Shown in pieces: positions 17,119 to 27,900 of a stretch of DNA of 64,000 nucleotides. The notes under the pieces were generated by a model. It worked only from the letters and a program-made list of their open reading frames with translations, did not search any database and was not told the DNA's origin. The DNA comes from Clostridia bacterium (GTDB lineage Bacteria > Bacillota > Clostridia > Oscillospirales > CAG-272), in assembly GCA_017473865.1 (NCBI GenBank), contig JAFUJB010000014.1:1-64000 (forward strand). Reading direction: 5' to 3'. The number at the start of each line of letters is the position of its first letter. Position 1 is the first letter of the stretch. The position numbers were made by a program, and so were the translations under genes.

Positions 17119-18516
17119 TTATTTAATGGTATAAGTCGTTCCCTCTTTTGTGTCTGTAAGTATAATACCTCTTGCGGCAAGCTCGTTTCTTATTCTGTCA
17201 GCCTCAGCGTAATTCTTTGCTTTCTTTGCTTCAAGACGGAGCGCTATCTGTTCTTTGATTTCTCTGTCGAGGTCGCTGTCAACGGTATTTTCGGGTTCTT
17301 CTTCGTCCTCTTTGTCAAGGTCTATGCCGAGAATTGAATCGCAACGGATAATAAGGTCATAAAGCTTGTTCGACTTTGTTTCGTATCTCGCCATATTCCA
17401 TACAACACCGAGCGCCTTGGGAATATTGAGGTCGTCGTTTATTGCCTCTTCAAATTCCGAGATAAACGTTGCAAGAACTTCTTCGTCCACCTGACCGTCA
17501 GCGCCCTTGTGCTTCTTAATCTGATTTTTGAGATTTCTGAGCGATTTCTTTGCGGAATCCATACCCTCAAAAGTAAAGTTAAGCTTCTGGCTGTAGTGTG
17601 CGTTCAGGCAGAAATATCTGAACACCATAGGTGAATAACCCTTTTCCTGCAACTGATCAAGCGTATAAGTATTTCCGAGGCTCTTTGACATCTTTCCGCC
17701 GTCAACAAGCATAAATTCACCGTGAATCCACCACTTTGCAGCAGGGTGTCCGAGCAGACCGCAAGTCTGCGCAATTTCGTTTTCGTGGTGTATCGGAATA
17801 TGGTCAACACCGCCCGTATGAATATCAAACTCTTCGCCAAGGTATTTAAGTCCCATTGCCGAGCATTCAATGTGCCAGCCGGGATAGCCCATTCCCCAAG
17901 GAGATTCCCACTGCATAATGTGAGTGGGGTCAGCCTTTTTCCAGAGAGCAAAATCTGCGGGATGACGCTTTTCGCTGTTAACCTCAACACGTGCGCCCGC
18001 CTGATTTTCATCAAAATTCATTCTGGAAAGTCTGCCGTAATCCTTGAACTTCTTTATGTCATAGTAAATACCGTCGCTCGTTTCATAAGCATAGCCCGTT
18101 TTGAGCAAGCCCTGAACGAACTCGATCATTTCCTGAATGTGCATCGTAGCTTTCGGAACAAGCTCGGGACGCTGAATGTTCAGTCTTTCAATATCGCGAA
18201 GGAATACGCTTGTATAATACTCTGCTATCTCCCAAGGTGTCTTTTTCTGCTCACGAGCCGTCTTGTTCATCTTGTCTTCGCCGTCGTCTCCGTCACTTAC
18301 AAGGTGGCCGACGTCGGTTATATTCATCGCGTGTAAAAGCTTATAGCCGTTCCACTGAAGAGTTCTGCGCAAAAAGTCCATAAATACGTAAGTTCTCATA
18401 TTACCGATATGAGCATAGCCGTATACGGTAGGTCCGCACGAATAAATTCTTACGGTATCGTCTTTTAAGGGGGTAAATTCGCCCTTCTGTCTTGTCAATG
18501 TGTTATAAAGTTTCAT
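17119..18516 (-). CDS. cysS: Cysteinyl-tRNA synthetase
   Basis: 465 residues. It charges tRNA-Cys. The HIGH-type motif lies in YGYAHIGNMRTYVF. The zinc/cysteine pocket includes SCGPTVYG, ECSAMGLKYLG and HHENEIAQT, and the KMSKS loop is GGKMSKSLGN. The C-terminal anticodon-binding helical part is complete (KNYAEADRIRNELAARGI). The start at 18516 follows AAAAGGAGAAAG. It lies 37 nt after cysE and ends in a one-base overlap with a possible start of the lipoprotein gene. Confidence 0.97.
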   Translation of the reverse strand: MKLYNTLTRQKGEFTPLKDDTVRIYSCGPTVYGYAHIGNMRTYVFMDFLRRTLQWNGYKLLHAMNITDVGHLVSDGDDGEDKMNKTAREQKKTPWEIAEYYTSVFLRDIERLNIQRPELVPKATMHIQEMIEFVQGLLKTGYAYETSDGIYYDIKKFKDYGRLSRMNFDENQAGARVEVNSEKRHPADFALWKKADPTHIMQWESPWGMGYPGWHIECSAMGLKYLGEEFDIHTGGVDHIPIHHENEIAQTCGLLGHPAAKWWIHGEFMLVDGGKMSKSLGNTYTLDQLQEKGYSPMVFRYFCLNAHYSQKLNFTFEGMDSAKKSLRNLKNQIKKHKGADGQVDEEVLATFISEFEEAINDDLNIPKALGVVWNMARYETKSNKLYDLIIRCDSILGIDLDKEDEEEPENTVDSDLDREIKEQIALRLEAKKAKNYAEADRIRNELAARGIILTDTKEGTTYTIK

Positions 18517-18553
18517 TATTCTATCTTTCTCCTTTTTCGAGATTATTATACGT

Positions 18554-19330
18554 TTATAAAGTACTGTTTGTTTTCTCTTCAAGCTCTTTTATTCTTGCTT
18601 CGAGCCTTGCGATTTCCTGCGCCACAGGGTCGGGTATATGAATGTGGTCGAGGTCGTCTGCAACGCGCTTGTTATTGCGTTTTACCACCTTTGCGGGTAT
18701 GCCGACCGCCGTGCAGTTTTCGGGTACTTCATCAAGTACGACTGCATTTGCGGCTATTTTCGAGCCGTCGCCTACCTTGAAAGGTCCAAGAACTCTTGCT
18801 CCCGCGCCCACCATTACGTTATCTCCCAAAGTGGGGTGTCTTTTACCCGTATCTTTACCCGTACCGCCGAGGGTTACCCCCTGATACAGTGTACAGTTGT
18901 CGCCGATTTCGGTGGTTTCACCTATTACAACTCCCGCGCCGTGGTCAATAAACAGATTCTTTCCTATGGTAGCGCCCGGATGTATTTCAATCCCCGTTAT
19001 GGCTTTTGCCCCCTGACTTATCAGTCTTGCCGAGAATTTATGATTGCTCTTATAAAGCTTATGCGAGACGCGGTGCGCCCATACTGCGTGAAGTCCCGAA
19101 TACAGCAACAAAACTTCCGCTGTACTCGATGCCGCAGGGTCTCTCTCTTTTACCGTTCTTACGTCTTCGGCAACCGTATCTTTTACGTTTTTCAAAAGAC
19201 TTGCCGTCTTAGAGTTTTTGTAAACGTATTTTGCAAGCTTTACAGGTTCACTTTTCGAAATATCTTCGATTAAATCAAAAAGGTCTTTTTGCAAATAATT
19301 TTTCATTCTGTTTTGCGTTTGTTTTTTCAT
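18554..19330 (-). CDS. cysE: Serine O-acetyltransferase
   Basis: 258 residues. It acetylates serine to O-acetylserine, the substrate for cysteine synthase. An alpha-helical N-terminal domain precedes the left-handed beta-helix of hexapeptide repeats, with family residues in GIEIHPGATIGKNLFIDHG, VVIGETTEIGDN and LYQGVTLGGTGKD. The C-terminal tail is longer than usual and ends in a short coiled segment (EIARLEARIKELEEK). The start at 19330 follows AAAGGAC. First gene of the T-box-controlled cysE-cysS operon. Confidence 0.95.
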   Translation of the reverse strand: MKKQTQNRMKNYLQKDLFDLIEDISKSEPVKLAKYVYKNSKTASLLKNVKDTVAEDVRTVKERDPAASSTAEVLLLYSGLHAVWAHRVSHKLYKSNHKFSARLISQGAKAITGIEIHPGATIGKNLFIDHGAGVVIGETTEIGDNCTLYQGVTLGGTGKDTGKRHPTLGDNVMVGAGARVLGPFKVGDGSKIAANAVVLDEVPENCTAVGIPAKVVKRNNKRVADDLDHIHIPDPVAQEIARLEARIKELEEKTNSTL

Positions 19331-19351
19331 ACACAATGTCCTTTCGTACAC

Positions 19352-19577
19352 AAAAAAAACGCCCTTGAATAATATCAAAGGCGGTTTTCCGCGGTTCCAC
19401 TTTGTTTTTTAACTTGCGTGTCCTTTATCGTTGACAAGACGGGTGTGATTGGCACCTGCTCACGAGCGCACTTCCGTTTAAAAACGTATGCGCCTTCCAC
19501 CAAAACGGCGCACTCTCTGTACATTTTCTTTGTAACGGCATTTTCCCGATCAAAGCATTGGTTTTATATAACAATTC
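19352..19577 (-). promoter_or_regulatory. Cysteine T-box leader of cysE-cysS
   Basis: On the reverse strand the T-box core GTGGAACCGCGG (19389-19400) is unmistakable. The terminator CGCCTTTGA / TCAAGGGCG (19360-19383) with eight U follows. The competing antiterminator pairs CAAAGTGG with CCGCCTTTG. A Stem I-like region with AGAGAG and GGTGGAAGG lies upstream. A UGC triplet at 19468-19470 is a plausible Cys specifier, matching the genes, but I have not modelled the specifier loop. Uncharged tRNA-Cys would favour readthrough. Confidence 0.9.
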
Positions 19578-19583
19578 ATACTA

Positions 19584-19612
19584 AATATATCATAGTCATT
19601 GTTTTTTGTCAA
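19584..19612 (-). promoter_or_regulatory. Sigma-A promoter of the cysteine operon
   Basis: TTGACA (19607-19612), 17 bp, TATATT (19584-19589) on the reverse strand. Confidence 0.8.
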
Positions 19613-19613
19613 G

Positions 19614-19645
19614 AGAAAAAAACACACGGGTAAAACCCGTGTGTC
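19614..19645. terminator. Terminator of paralogue B
   Basis: ACACACGGG / CCCGTGTGT around TAAAA, with a long T run in the reverse direction. Confidence 0.9.
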
Positions 19646-19653
19646 TTCTTTAT

Positions 19654-22600
19654 TTAAGGTCTTGTAAACTCGTAATTACGAATCACTTCTGTTTCCCCGT
19701 TGGAGAAATATCCTGTTACAACACAGGTATAATTGCCTGAGGGAAGGTTAAATCTAAGAATTGCATCGTTATATACGTTTTCTACTTTTCCTGCACCGTT
19801 ACCGCCTGCATTATTATTAAATGAAGCAAAGTAGAACTGCAAACGGGGAGACTCATATCCATGTCTTACAGCTTCGTATACTTCGTTGGTCGCCTTATTT
19901 GTAATCACCATTTCGATTTTGGACAACGCATAATTTGTTTCAATCATTCCGCCTGTTACGGTGCTGAAATCAAGCGTTTCTTCCGTATCTGTAAATACAA
20001 CGTCTGCAAGAGGAGCATCCTCAAGAAGCTCGATACAAGTTACGGGCAAATAAGCCTGATTATAAAGCTGGCTAAAGTACATTCTTTCATTGTAATTACA
20101 GCTTGTTATTACATTCTGTCCGTTAAGTCCTGCTTTAGGTGTTGTGTTATAGCCGCCGTGCTGGTCGTAAAAGAGAATATAACTTGCGTTAGGATTTATC
20201 GTTCCGTCAGCCCTATACACTACTACAACGTCGCCTACAAGAATGGTGTGGTTACCCAAACTTGGAGTTATACGCTGCATAGCATCGCCTTTTACCATAA
20301 ATGCATAAGCATTAGACATTACATCAAGACCGTTTCTGGTACATACATCTGCAGTATTTACCCACAATCCATTCGAAATGTCAGTGGACTGAACATCAAA
20401 ATCTCCAACTGTATATACGCCTCTTGCTTCAGTCATATTAGAAGAAGCGAAAAAGCTGATTGTCGAAGAAACCTTTGCCCATGACCAGAATACTGAATCA
20501 GCACAGGTGTTACCGGGGAAAAAGTTCTCATTACCAACCGTAAATGACATCGCATGTACGCCGTTTTCGTTTGTTGCGGTTATGAAATCCATAAACGCAT
20601 CGGGTGAAAAGGGCGCGTTATCCGAATACGGCATACCCTGATATACAACGCCGGGAACTAAAGTAATAGTATTGCTGCCGTGTATAAAACTATATTGCTT
20701 GTCGACTGTGTACTGAACGCCCGTAATTTGTTGCATCTTATCAACAACTGCTGCCCTTCTTGCTTCAAGCTCTGCGCTTGTTTTTCTTGCAAATGTAAGC
20801 GCTATTGTCGAATTGCTGTCAACGTAAACCTCAATAGTATTGTCAGAATCAAGCGTATACACTTCGCCATTAAGCTTAAATTGTGCTATGTTATATCCCG
20901 TTTTAACATCAAATTCAAGCAAATATTTCGTTTCGTTGCCTTCATCACCAAGCGGTGTTGCAGTATAGGTGAACAGATTTGCTCCGCTTGTAACTGTGAA
21001 AGTACGGAGGGTAGAAACTGCCGCAAGAATCTCCATAACAGTTTCTCTGTTCAAATCCGACTCATCAAGCCACTGTGAATTGCCTTCATAAAGCATACGC
21101 GCGACTTCCACAAGAGATCTTCCATAGTTTGTATATGTGTTATCGGGATCGTTTGCTCTGGGGTTGTCAAGATATACCATGAATGTATCATCACCACAAG
21201 CCAATTCCACATAAGCTCTGAAATATACAGTCTTGTTTGCGAGTTCTTTTATAACATTTCCATCTTCGTCTTCATAGTTGGTAATTGTAGCTGCGAAGAA
21301 GAGGTTATCGGTATCGTTTTCATCTGTAGCCCAATTATTAACATTGAGCACGCCTTCTTCCCAAGCGGTTTTGTTAATAATAGTACTGTCAGCAGCAGCT
21401 CTTTCAACGGTAAGATCCGCATAATCTTCACCGCTTACAAGAATACCGATCTTCTTGACATCAAATCCATTAAACGTCTTTGCCGTAACATTGTCGCTTT
21501 CAAAGAAATTAGCAAAGAAATCATTGCTTATTGCGACCCTGCAACTCATTTCAAGGTTGCCTATACGAAGACTTGCGCCTCTTACCTTGCAGTATTCCGA
21601 AACAATGTATTCAGCTATTGATTCGTTTGAAGGAGTAACAGTAGAAGAAGATGCCAAACCGCAAGCAAGCTTGATTGTTCTTGTTGCAGTTGTTATACCT
21701 TCACCGGTTACGGCATCAACGAACATAGGTGCATTCTTGTAATCCGCGAGGTCATCGTATGCTGTGAGTGCTTCATAGGTAGCACTTATCTGTGTACCGC
21801 CATAAGACCACGTGAGAGTGTCGCCTGCTTTAACCGTGTAATCACCGATTTTTACATTTCCGCCAAGCGCTTCAATTCTATCTATGGTTACGTTCTGTCC
21901 GTTCATAGGACGGTAAATTGTTTCGCCTCTTCCGAGTGCAGTGAGTTGTCCGTTCTTTGTCCACTGAACGTAGTCAAGAATCTTATCGCCTGTAAGATGG
22001 TTTACTCTTGAAGTAAAGTTATAAGCGAGATCTCCGCCATTGAAACAATCAAAGTCTCCTACGAATCTTATGTACAACGAACTTCCTGCAAAGTTTGCGG
22101 CTTGGTTATTATAGCCTACAGGATAGAAGTATGTAATTGAGTCTGAAACGGGAGTAAACACCATTTCGTTGTTAACAAACTCTGCGTAGTACGTACCCTT
22201 AACTACGTCTGTGCCGACAGCAGCATTTGCATTCAAAGAACCGTTATAAATTTGATCAAAATTAAGTGTACCGCCGCTTATTTTGAGTTTCAAGTCTCCT
22301 GTTACGGATACTGATTTTGTTTTGTCGTTGTTAAGTGTTGAGAATACGGTTGCCGTACCGTTGCCGATCGTACCGCCTGTGATAATTACGTTAATATCAC
22401 CGTCAACGTTTACGTTATAACCGGCTATGTTAGGAATTACTGTAATACTGCCGCCATTGACGATGTAGAATACAGTTCCCTGCGCAAATCCGCCGTTAAT
22501 TCCGTCGTTAGAAAGGGCATCAGTTGCCAAAACTTCTGCATAAGAGCCTGCACCGTGTACGTTATTCATTGTACCTGCGCTGAACTCAAAAGCAGATGAA

Positions 22601-24639
22601 CCTGTGTGTTTTGCACCGTCAACTTTAATGTATGAACCGCCGTATATTCTGATAACAGCAGTGGAAGCAGAAACTCTTTCTTTAATCGTAACTGCCGATG
22701 CACCCTCCTGAACCGCTCCCGATACTTCGAGGTAAGAACCGCCAAATACGTTGCACTGGTTCTGAATAGTTCCATATTCAACTAATATTTCAGACTTACC
22801 TGTATGTTTTGCTCCGGTTGCAGCAATATATGAGCCGCCAAAGGTATCGTTTCTAAGCACACCTTGCTTATTTGTTGCTTTATCTCCGAAAATTACCTTT
22901 GAGTTGCCCGAATGTTCTGCTCCGGTTGCAACAAGATACGAACCGCCGAAAACATAACCTTCGTTAAGCAGGTCAGCATTACCTGCAGCTGACACGGGAG
23001 CACCGCTTAATGCTTTTACAAAAGAGTCGCCGCTGTGTATTCCCGCTTTAGTTATTTTTGAACCGCCAAAAATTTGCAAGCCTGTGTTTACACTATCTCC
23101 GCTGATAGAAATATATGTAGAAGTTCCCGAATGTTCAGCATTAACTGCATTTATATGCGAGCCGCAGTAAATAGATTTTTTGTTATAGTCAGCCCAAGGC
23201 TTACTTCCAAACTCAATCTTTGTATCGCCTGTATGTTTTGAGTTTTGTGCGTTAAGTTGTGAGCCGGCGAAAATTTCACTTCCGCTGAAACTTACGTTCG
23301 AGTTTGCTGCCCAAAGTTTAACTTCTACGTCGCCTTTGTGCTCCGAATAAGCGGCATTGGTGTTAATAAACGAACCAAACTTAACATCTCCGCTAAACGT
23401 TACTTTTCCTGTCTGCCCAAGGTTATATACTAAGTCAACGTCGAAAACGACCTTGTTATCCGCATTAGTAGCTACGTTAATATATCCACCGTAAAGGTTA
23501 TTACTGAAAACAGCTTTACTTGCGTTTACCGTTACTTTACAGTCAGTTACACTAGCGCCGACAGCAGTTGCCCAAGGGCCCGCTACGAAACGATTCGCGT
23601 AAGTTACGTTATTACCGATGTTCACCTCTACATCAACGTTCTTAACGGTTGCCTTTTTTTCAAACATATACATTGTTGTGAAAACGCTGCTGACCGTGCC
23701 GCCGTTAATGTTAATAGTGTACAATGAGCGTGTATTTTCATCAATAGCAAAGTTTGCAACATCACTCGCGTCGGCTGTATATCCAACAAAGAACAGCGCG
23801 CTTGTGCTGCCACCGTTCATATTAAGTGTTGCATTACCGCCGAGGGCTGTTTCACCTGTCAATCTGGGTCTGTAGTAACCTGCCGTTAAACGATTGGTTA
23901 CAGTTGCGTTACCCTCAATTGTAAGTGTTGAGTTTCCCGCTACAACATCATTAGCATCGGTGTATAAACCTCTGCCTACGAGATGTTCTGTGCTCGCTGT
24001 ACCGCCAAATACAATTGTCGGGTTGCTAACTGTCATATTCGAGCCGGCAAAGTTTGCAGCCACCGCCTTATACGTTCCCGAATATACTCTAAGGTCAGAA
24101 CCCGCAAGCGAAACTGCAGCAGGACATACTACATTACCGTAATTTGTAGTATCTGCAGAATCACCGAACGTACCCGTACCCTCTGTTACAAAGATATACG
24201 ATGCGCTCAAAAAGGCACTTCCGACACCTGACAGTTTAACGTCCTTAAACTGTACGTTACCCTTAATGTGAAGGTTTGCCTTAGCACCCAAAGTAATAGC
24301 GTACTTGGGCGTGCCTGCTTCAAGCTCACTTATTATTATAAGCTTTCCGTTGCTTGTTGCGTCTGTACCTACTGTGTATGTAGTTTGCGCACTCGGGTTA
24401 AGCGCGATGTCTCCCGTAAGAGTAAAGATAACGTCTGCATTTTCTGTCTCTACTCTTACCATCGCTTCGTGCAATGCATCTACTGTATTACCCGAGAGTG
24501 TTACAGCATCAGCATAGTTTTCGTTTGCAATTCCTGCGTCTGCCATCGGTGCCGCTGATACTGCCATCATTGACATTACCGTCAATACCGCTACCAAAAC
24601 CGCCGTCAATGCAATCTTGCCTGTGGACATAATTTTCAT
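19654..24639 (-). CDS. Giant secreted repeat protein with cysteine-hydrolase-like module, paralogue B
   Basis: The 1661-residue product has the same plan as paralogue A up to about residue 1200: signal peptide ending VSAA, beta-helix-like strands, eight GGS repeats (about 410-690; for example VFGGSYLVATGAEHSGNS) and the SLRIGNLEMSCRVAIS / VKKIGILVSG domain. It then adds a linker (KTSAELEARRAAVVDKMQQI) and a module with YQGMPYS, GNTCADSVFWSW, GDAM, GNHTILV and YDQHGGY, followed by a beta-sandwich-like tail ending in YFSNGETEVIRNYEF. Cys, His and DQ(H/N) are the candidate catalytic residues. No anchor motif is seen. The start follows GGAGGGA. Probably extracellular or surface-bound; substrate unknown. 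Confidence 0.85.
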   Translation of the reverse strand: MKIMSTGKIALTAVLVAVLTVMSMMAVSAAPMADAGIANENYADAVTLSGNTVDALHEAMVRVETENADVIFTLTGDIALNPSAQTTYTVGTDATSNGKLIIISELEAGTPKYAITLGAKANLHIKGNVQFKDVKLSGVGSAFLSASYIFVTEGTGTFGDSADTTNYGNVVCPAAVSLAGSDLRVYSGTYKAVAANFAGSNMTVSNPTIVFGGTASTEHLVGRGLYTDANDVVAGNSTLTIEGNATVTNRLTAGYYRPRLTGETALGGNATLNMNGGSTSALFFVGYTADASDVANFAIDENTRSLYTININGGTVSSVFTTMYMFEKKATVKNVDVEVNIGNNVTYANRFVAGPWATAVGASVTDCKVTVNASKAVFSNNLYGGYINVATNADNKVVFDVDLVYNLGQTGKVTFSGDVKFGSFINTNAAYSEHKGDVEVKLWAANSNVSFSGSEIFAGSQLNAQNSKHTGDTKIEFGSKPWADYNKKSIYCGSHINAVNAEHSGTSTYISISGDSVNTGLQIFGGSKITKAGIHSGDSFVKALSGAPVSAAGNADLLNEGYVFGGSYLVATGAEHSGNSKVIFGDKATNKQGVLRNDTFGGSYIAATGAKHTGKSEILVEYGTIQNQCNVFGGSYLEVSGAVQEGASAVTIKERVSASTAVIRIYGGSYIKVDGAKHTGSSAFEFSAGTMNNVHGAGSYAEVLATDALSNDGINGGFAQGTVFYIVNGGSITVIPNIAGYNVNVDGDINVIITGGTIGNGTATVFSTLNNDKTKSVSVTGDLKLKISGGTLNFDQIYNGSLNANAAVGTDVVKGTYYAEFVNNEMVFTPVSDSITYFYPVGYNNQAANFAGSSLYIRFVGDFDCFNGGDLAYNFTSRVNHLTGDKILDYVQWTKNGQLTALGRGETIYRPMNGQNVTIDRIEALGGNVKIGDYTVKAGDTLTWSYGGTQISATYEALTAYDDLADYKNAPMFVDAVTGEGITTATRTIKLACGLASSSTVTPSNESIAEYIVSEYCKVRGASLRIGNLEMSCRVAISNDFFANFFESDNVTAKTFNGFDVKKIGILVSGEDYADLTVERAAADSTIINKTAWEEGVLNVNNWATDENDTDNLFFAATITNYEDEDGNVIKELANKTVYFRAYVELACGDDTFMVYLDNPRANDPDNTYTNYGRSLVEVARMLYEGNSQWLDESDLNRETVMEILAAVSTLRTFTVTSGANLFTYTATPLGDEGNETKYLLEFDVKTGYNIAQFKLNGEVYTLDSDNTIEVYVDSNSTIALTFARKTSAELEARRAAVVDKMQQITGVQYTVDKQYSFIHGSNTITLVPGVVYQGMPYSDNAPFSPDAFMDFITATNENGVHAMSFTVGNENFFPGNTCADSVFWSWAKVSSTISFFASSNMTEARGVYTVGDFDVQSTDISNGLWVNTADVCTRNGLDVMSNAYAFMVKGDAMQRITPSLGNHTILVGDVVVVYRADGTINPNASYILFYDQHGGYNTTPKAGLNGQNVITSCNYNERMYFSQLYNQAYLPVTCIELLEDAPLADVVFTDTEETLDFSTVTGGMIETNYALSKIEMVITNKATNEVYEAVRHGYESPRLQFYFASFNNNAGGNGAGKVENVYNDAILRFNLPSGNYTCVVTGYFSNGETEVIRNYEFTRP

Positions 24640-24688
24640 AATTTTTCCCTCCTGATATTTTTTTATTTTCTCCGCTTTTTTTACAAAC

Positions 24689-24748
24689 AATTATCAAGTG
24701 ATAATTATTTATAATCAATCCACAACTGCGCGTGAAAATAATTCTTCA
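24689..24748 (-). promoter_or_regulatory. Family promoter and 5' dyad of paralogue B
   Basis: GAATTAT (24738-24744), 13 nt, TGTGGATTGAT (24714-24724), then the perfect dyad AATTATC-AAGT-GATAATT (24689-24706). The -10 (ATTGAT) is the weakest of the four copies. Confidence 0.65.
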
Positions 24749-24865
24749 TTAAACTATATGCATTACTGTGGTTATTTATTCCAATTTTTTGAAAAATATT
24801 AAAATTTTACCTAAATACAACCTTTTTCTTACTAAAAAAACAGGGATAAGTCGACTTTTTTACAC

Positions 24866-24903
24866 AAAAAAACACACGGGAATCAAACCCGTGTGTTTTT
24901 TTG
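24866..24903. terminator. Terminator of paralogue C
   Basis: ACACACGGG / CCCGTGTGT around AATCAAA, flanked by A and T runs. The stem is identical to that of the B terminator. Confidence 0.9.
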
Positions 24904-24907
24904 CTTG

Positions 24908-27900
24908 TTATTTTGTAAACGTGAAATTTCGTATCGTTTCTGTTTCACCGTTAGAGAAATATCCTGTTACAAGACAAGAATATGTGCCTGAAGGGAGGTC
25001 TTCCTTAATGATAACATCATCATATACGTTGTCTACTTTATTATTATCGCCATAATTATAACAGAATGAAGCCATTTGAAACCTGAGACGAGGAGATTCA
25101 TATCCATATCTTACCGCTTTGTATACTTGGTTAGTCGCCATATTGGTAATTACCATCTCAATTTTGGATAGCGCGTAATTAGTTATAATTTCTCCTTCGG
25201 TTACGTTATCATAACTATACTTGTTGTATGTATCAATAAAAGCAACAGGATCAATAGAAGAATTTTCATCACTAAGTTTTTCACACGTTACAGGTAAGTA
25301 ATCCTTTTCATAAAGTCTCGTAAAAGTAATTTTCTGATCGTAAGCACAGCTTGTGTATACCTCCCGTCCGTTGTGTCCGGTTATATATCTATAGCCGCCA
25401 TTCTGGTCATGATAAAGAATATAGCTCTTACTCGCATCTATATATCCGTAAGAATCAGGTACGATGTGTACTTCAGAAACCAGAATTATATGCTGACCGG
25501 CAGTATCGGTTTTGTACACCAAAGCATCGCCTTTTGACATAAGAGCATATGCATCTGCCATTGCGGTTAGTCCATTATTGGCACATACTACACCGGTATC
25601 TTTCCAATAGCTGCCTGAAATACCTGACGAATAATCTATATCACCAAGCACGTGCGCACCAAAATCACTGGTAATACACGAAGCAGATGGGAAGCTGATC
25701 TCCGAAGCTACACTTGCCCAAGCCCAGTACACTGCGTCTGCACAAGTATTTCCGGGGAAGAAATCCGGATTATCAACAGTAAATACCATGGTCGTAAAAC
25801 CATTCTCAGCCGTTTTTTCTTGGTCTATAAAATCTTTAAACGCATCGGGCGAGAACGTAGCTTTGTCCGAATATGGCATACCCTGATATATGGTGCCGGG
25901 AATCAAAGTAATAGTTTTATTACCACGTGTAAAGCTATATTGCCTGTCAACCATATACTGAATGCCGGTAATTTCTTTCATTTTGTCAACGACTTTGTCT
26001 CTTCTCTCTTCAAGCGTTGTGCTAAGCTTTCTTGCATAAGAAAGGTTAATTGACGTGTTGCCTGAAACCTGAACGTCAAAAGTATTCTCTCTGACCTTAG
26101 TACATTTTTCAACACCTTTGACGTCAGTTACAACGTATCCGTCCTTATTAACGTCAAACTCTAGTCTATATACTATTGTATCCTCATCAAGTTTTTGGAT
26201 GTGGTTTACAGTATAATCACCACACCAAGCAGCACCGTCAGCAACAGTGAACGTATATTGATTATGTCCAAGTACAGCGAGAATACTATCAACGGTTTTT
26301 TGACCGCCCTTCTCCTCAAACCACTCCACTGTATCGGGATCTTTAGCCTCATATTCTTCTATGAGCTTAAACATAGCTTCAACAAGAGAGCTTCCGTAAC
26401 TCATAGCCGGAGCTACAGAGTCGGGATTGTCAAGATATACCCTGATTATTTTTTCGCCATAGGACAAATCCACATACGCTTTGAAGTATACTGTTCTTTT
26501 TATTGTTTCTGCATTGATTAAACCGTCAGCATTTATATATTCAGTAATTGCAGCTGCAAAATAGTAATTGCCGTCGTCATCTATCGCCCAGCCTTTGCCG
26601 CCGGTCTTAATTTCATTGTTTTCCCAAGCAACAGCATCAACAATCCTATCGTTCGCATCAGAAAAATCATTTATACCGCTCGCAAGAATACCAATCTTCT
26701 TGACTTTATATCCATTATATTCCTTTGCATTAGTTTTGTTTTCTTCAAAGAAATTCGCAAAGAAATCTTTGCTTATTTCGACTCTGCAACGCATTGCAAG
26801 GTTGTTTGCACGAAGACTTGCACCTTTTACCTTGCAGTATTCCAAAACGATAAAATCAGCTATTGCAGCATTTGAGCAAGCAAATTCAACGGAATATACC
26901 GTGCCGCATTTGAGTTTGAGTGCTCTCGTAGCTATTGTAAAGTCTTCGAGTGTTTCAGCATCAACTAACTTAATTTCGTTCTTGTTGTCAGAAAGGTGAT
27001 TGTACTTTGTAAGCGCTTCGTAAGTAGCACTGATCTCTTTACCGCCATAAGACCATGTGAGAATATCGCCCGCTTTAAGCGTGTAGTCACTGAGTTTTGC
27101 ATCTTCACCAAGCGCTTCAATTCTGTCTACGTTTACTGTCTGTCCGTTCATAGGACGGTAAATTGTTTCACCTCTGCCTATTGCAGAAAGCTGTCCGTTC
27201 TTTGTCCACTGTACGTAGTCAATAATCTTATCACCTGTGAGATGATTTACTCTTGAAGTAAAGTTATACTGGAGAGTTCCTTCGTTAAAGTGATCAAAAT
27301 CTCCCCCTAATCTTATGTACAAGGAGCTTCCTGCAAAGTTTGCAGCTACGTTATTATAGCCTACAGGATAGAACTGTGTAGGCGCCGTTCCCGAAACGGG
27401 AGTAAATACCATTTCGTTTCCAACAAATTCCGTATAGTAAGTTCCCTTAACTACGTCTACACCTGCAGCAGCACTCGAATTCAACGAGCCGTTATGAATT
27501 ATATTAAAGTTAAGGTTTCCGCCGCTTATTTTGAGTTTTAAGTCGCCTGTTACGGATACTGATTTTGTCTTATCGTTGTTAAGCGTTGAAAAGTCCTTTG
27601 TCGTACCGTCGCCTATCGTACCGCCTGTGATAATTACGTTAATATCACCGTCAACGTTTACGTTATAGCCGGCTATGTAAGGAATAGTAGTAATAATTCC
27701 TCCATTGACAATATAGTATACATTTCCCTGTGCGAAGCCGCCGTTAATTCCATCGTCTGAAATCTTATCAGTTGCCATCATTGCTGCATAAGAACCTGCT
27801 CCGTGTACGTTATTCATCGTACCTGCATTAAGTTCAAAAGTAGATGAGCCTTCGTGCCTTGCTCCGTCAACTAAAATGTATGAACCGCCAAAAAAGCTGA

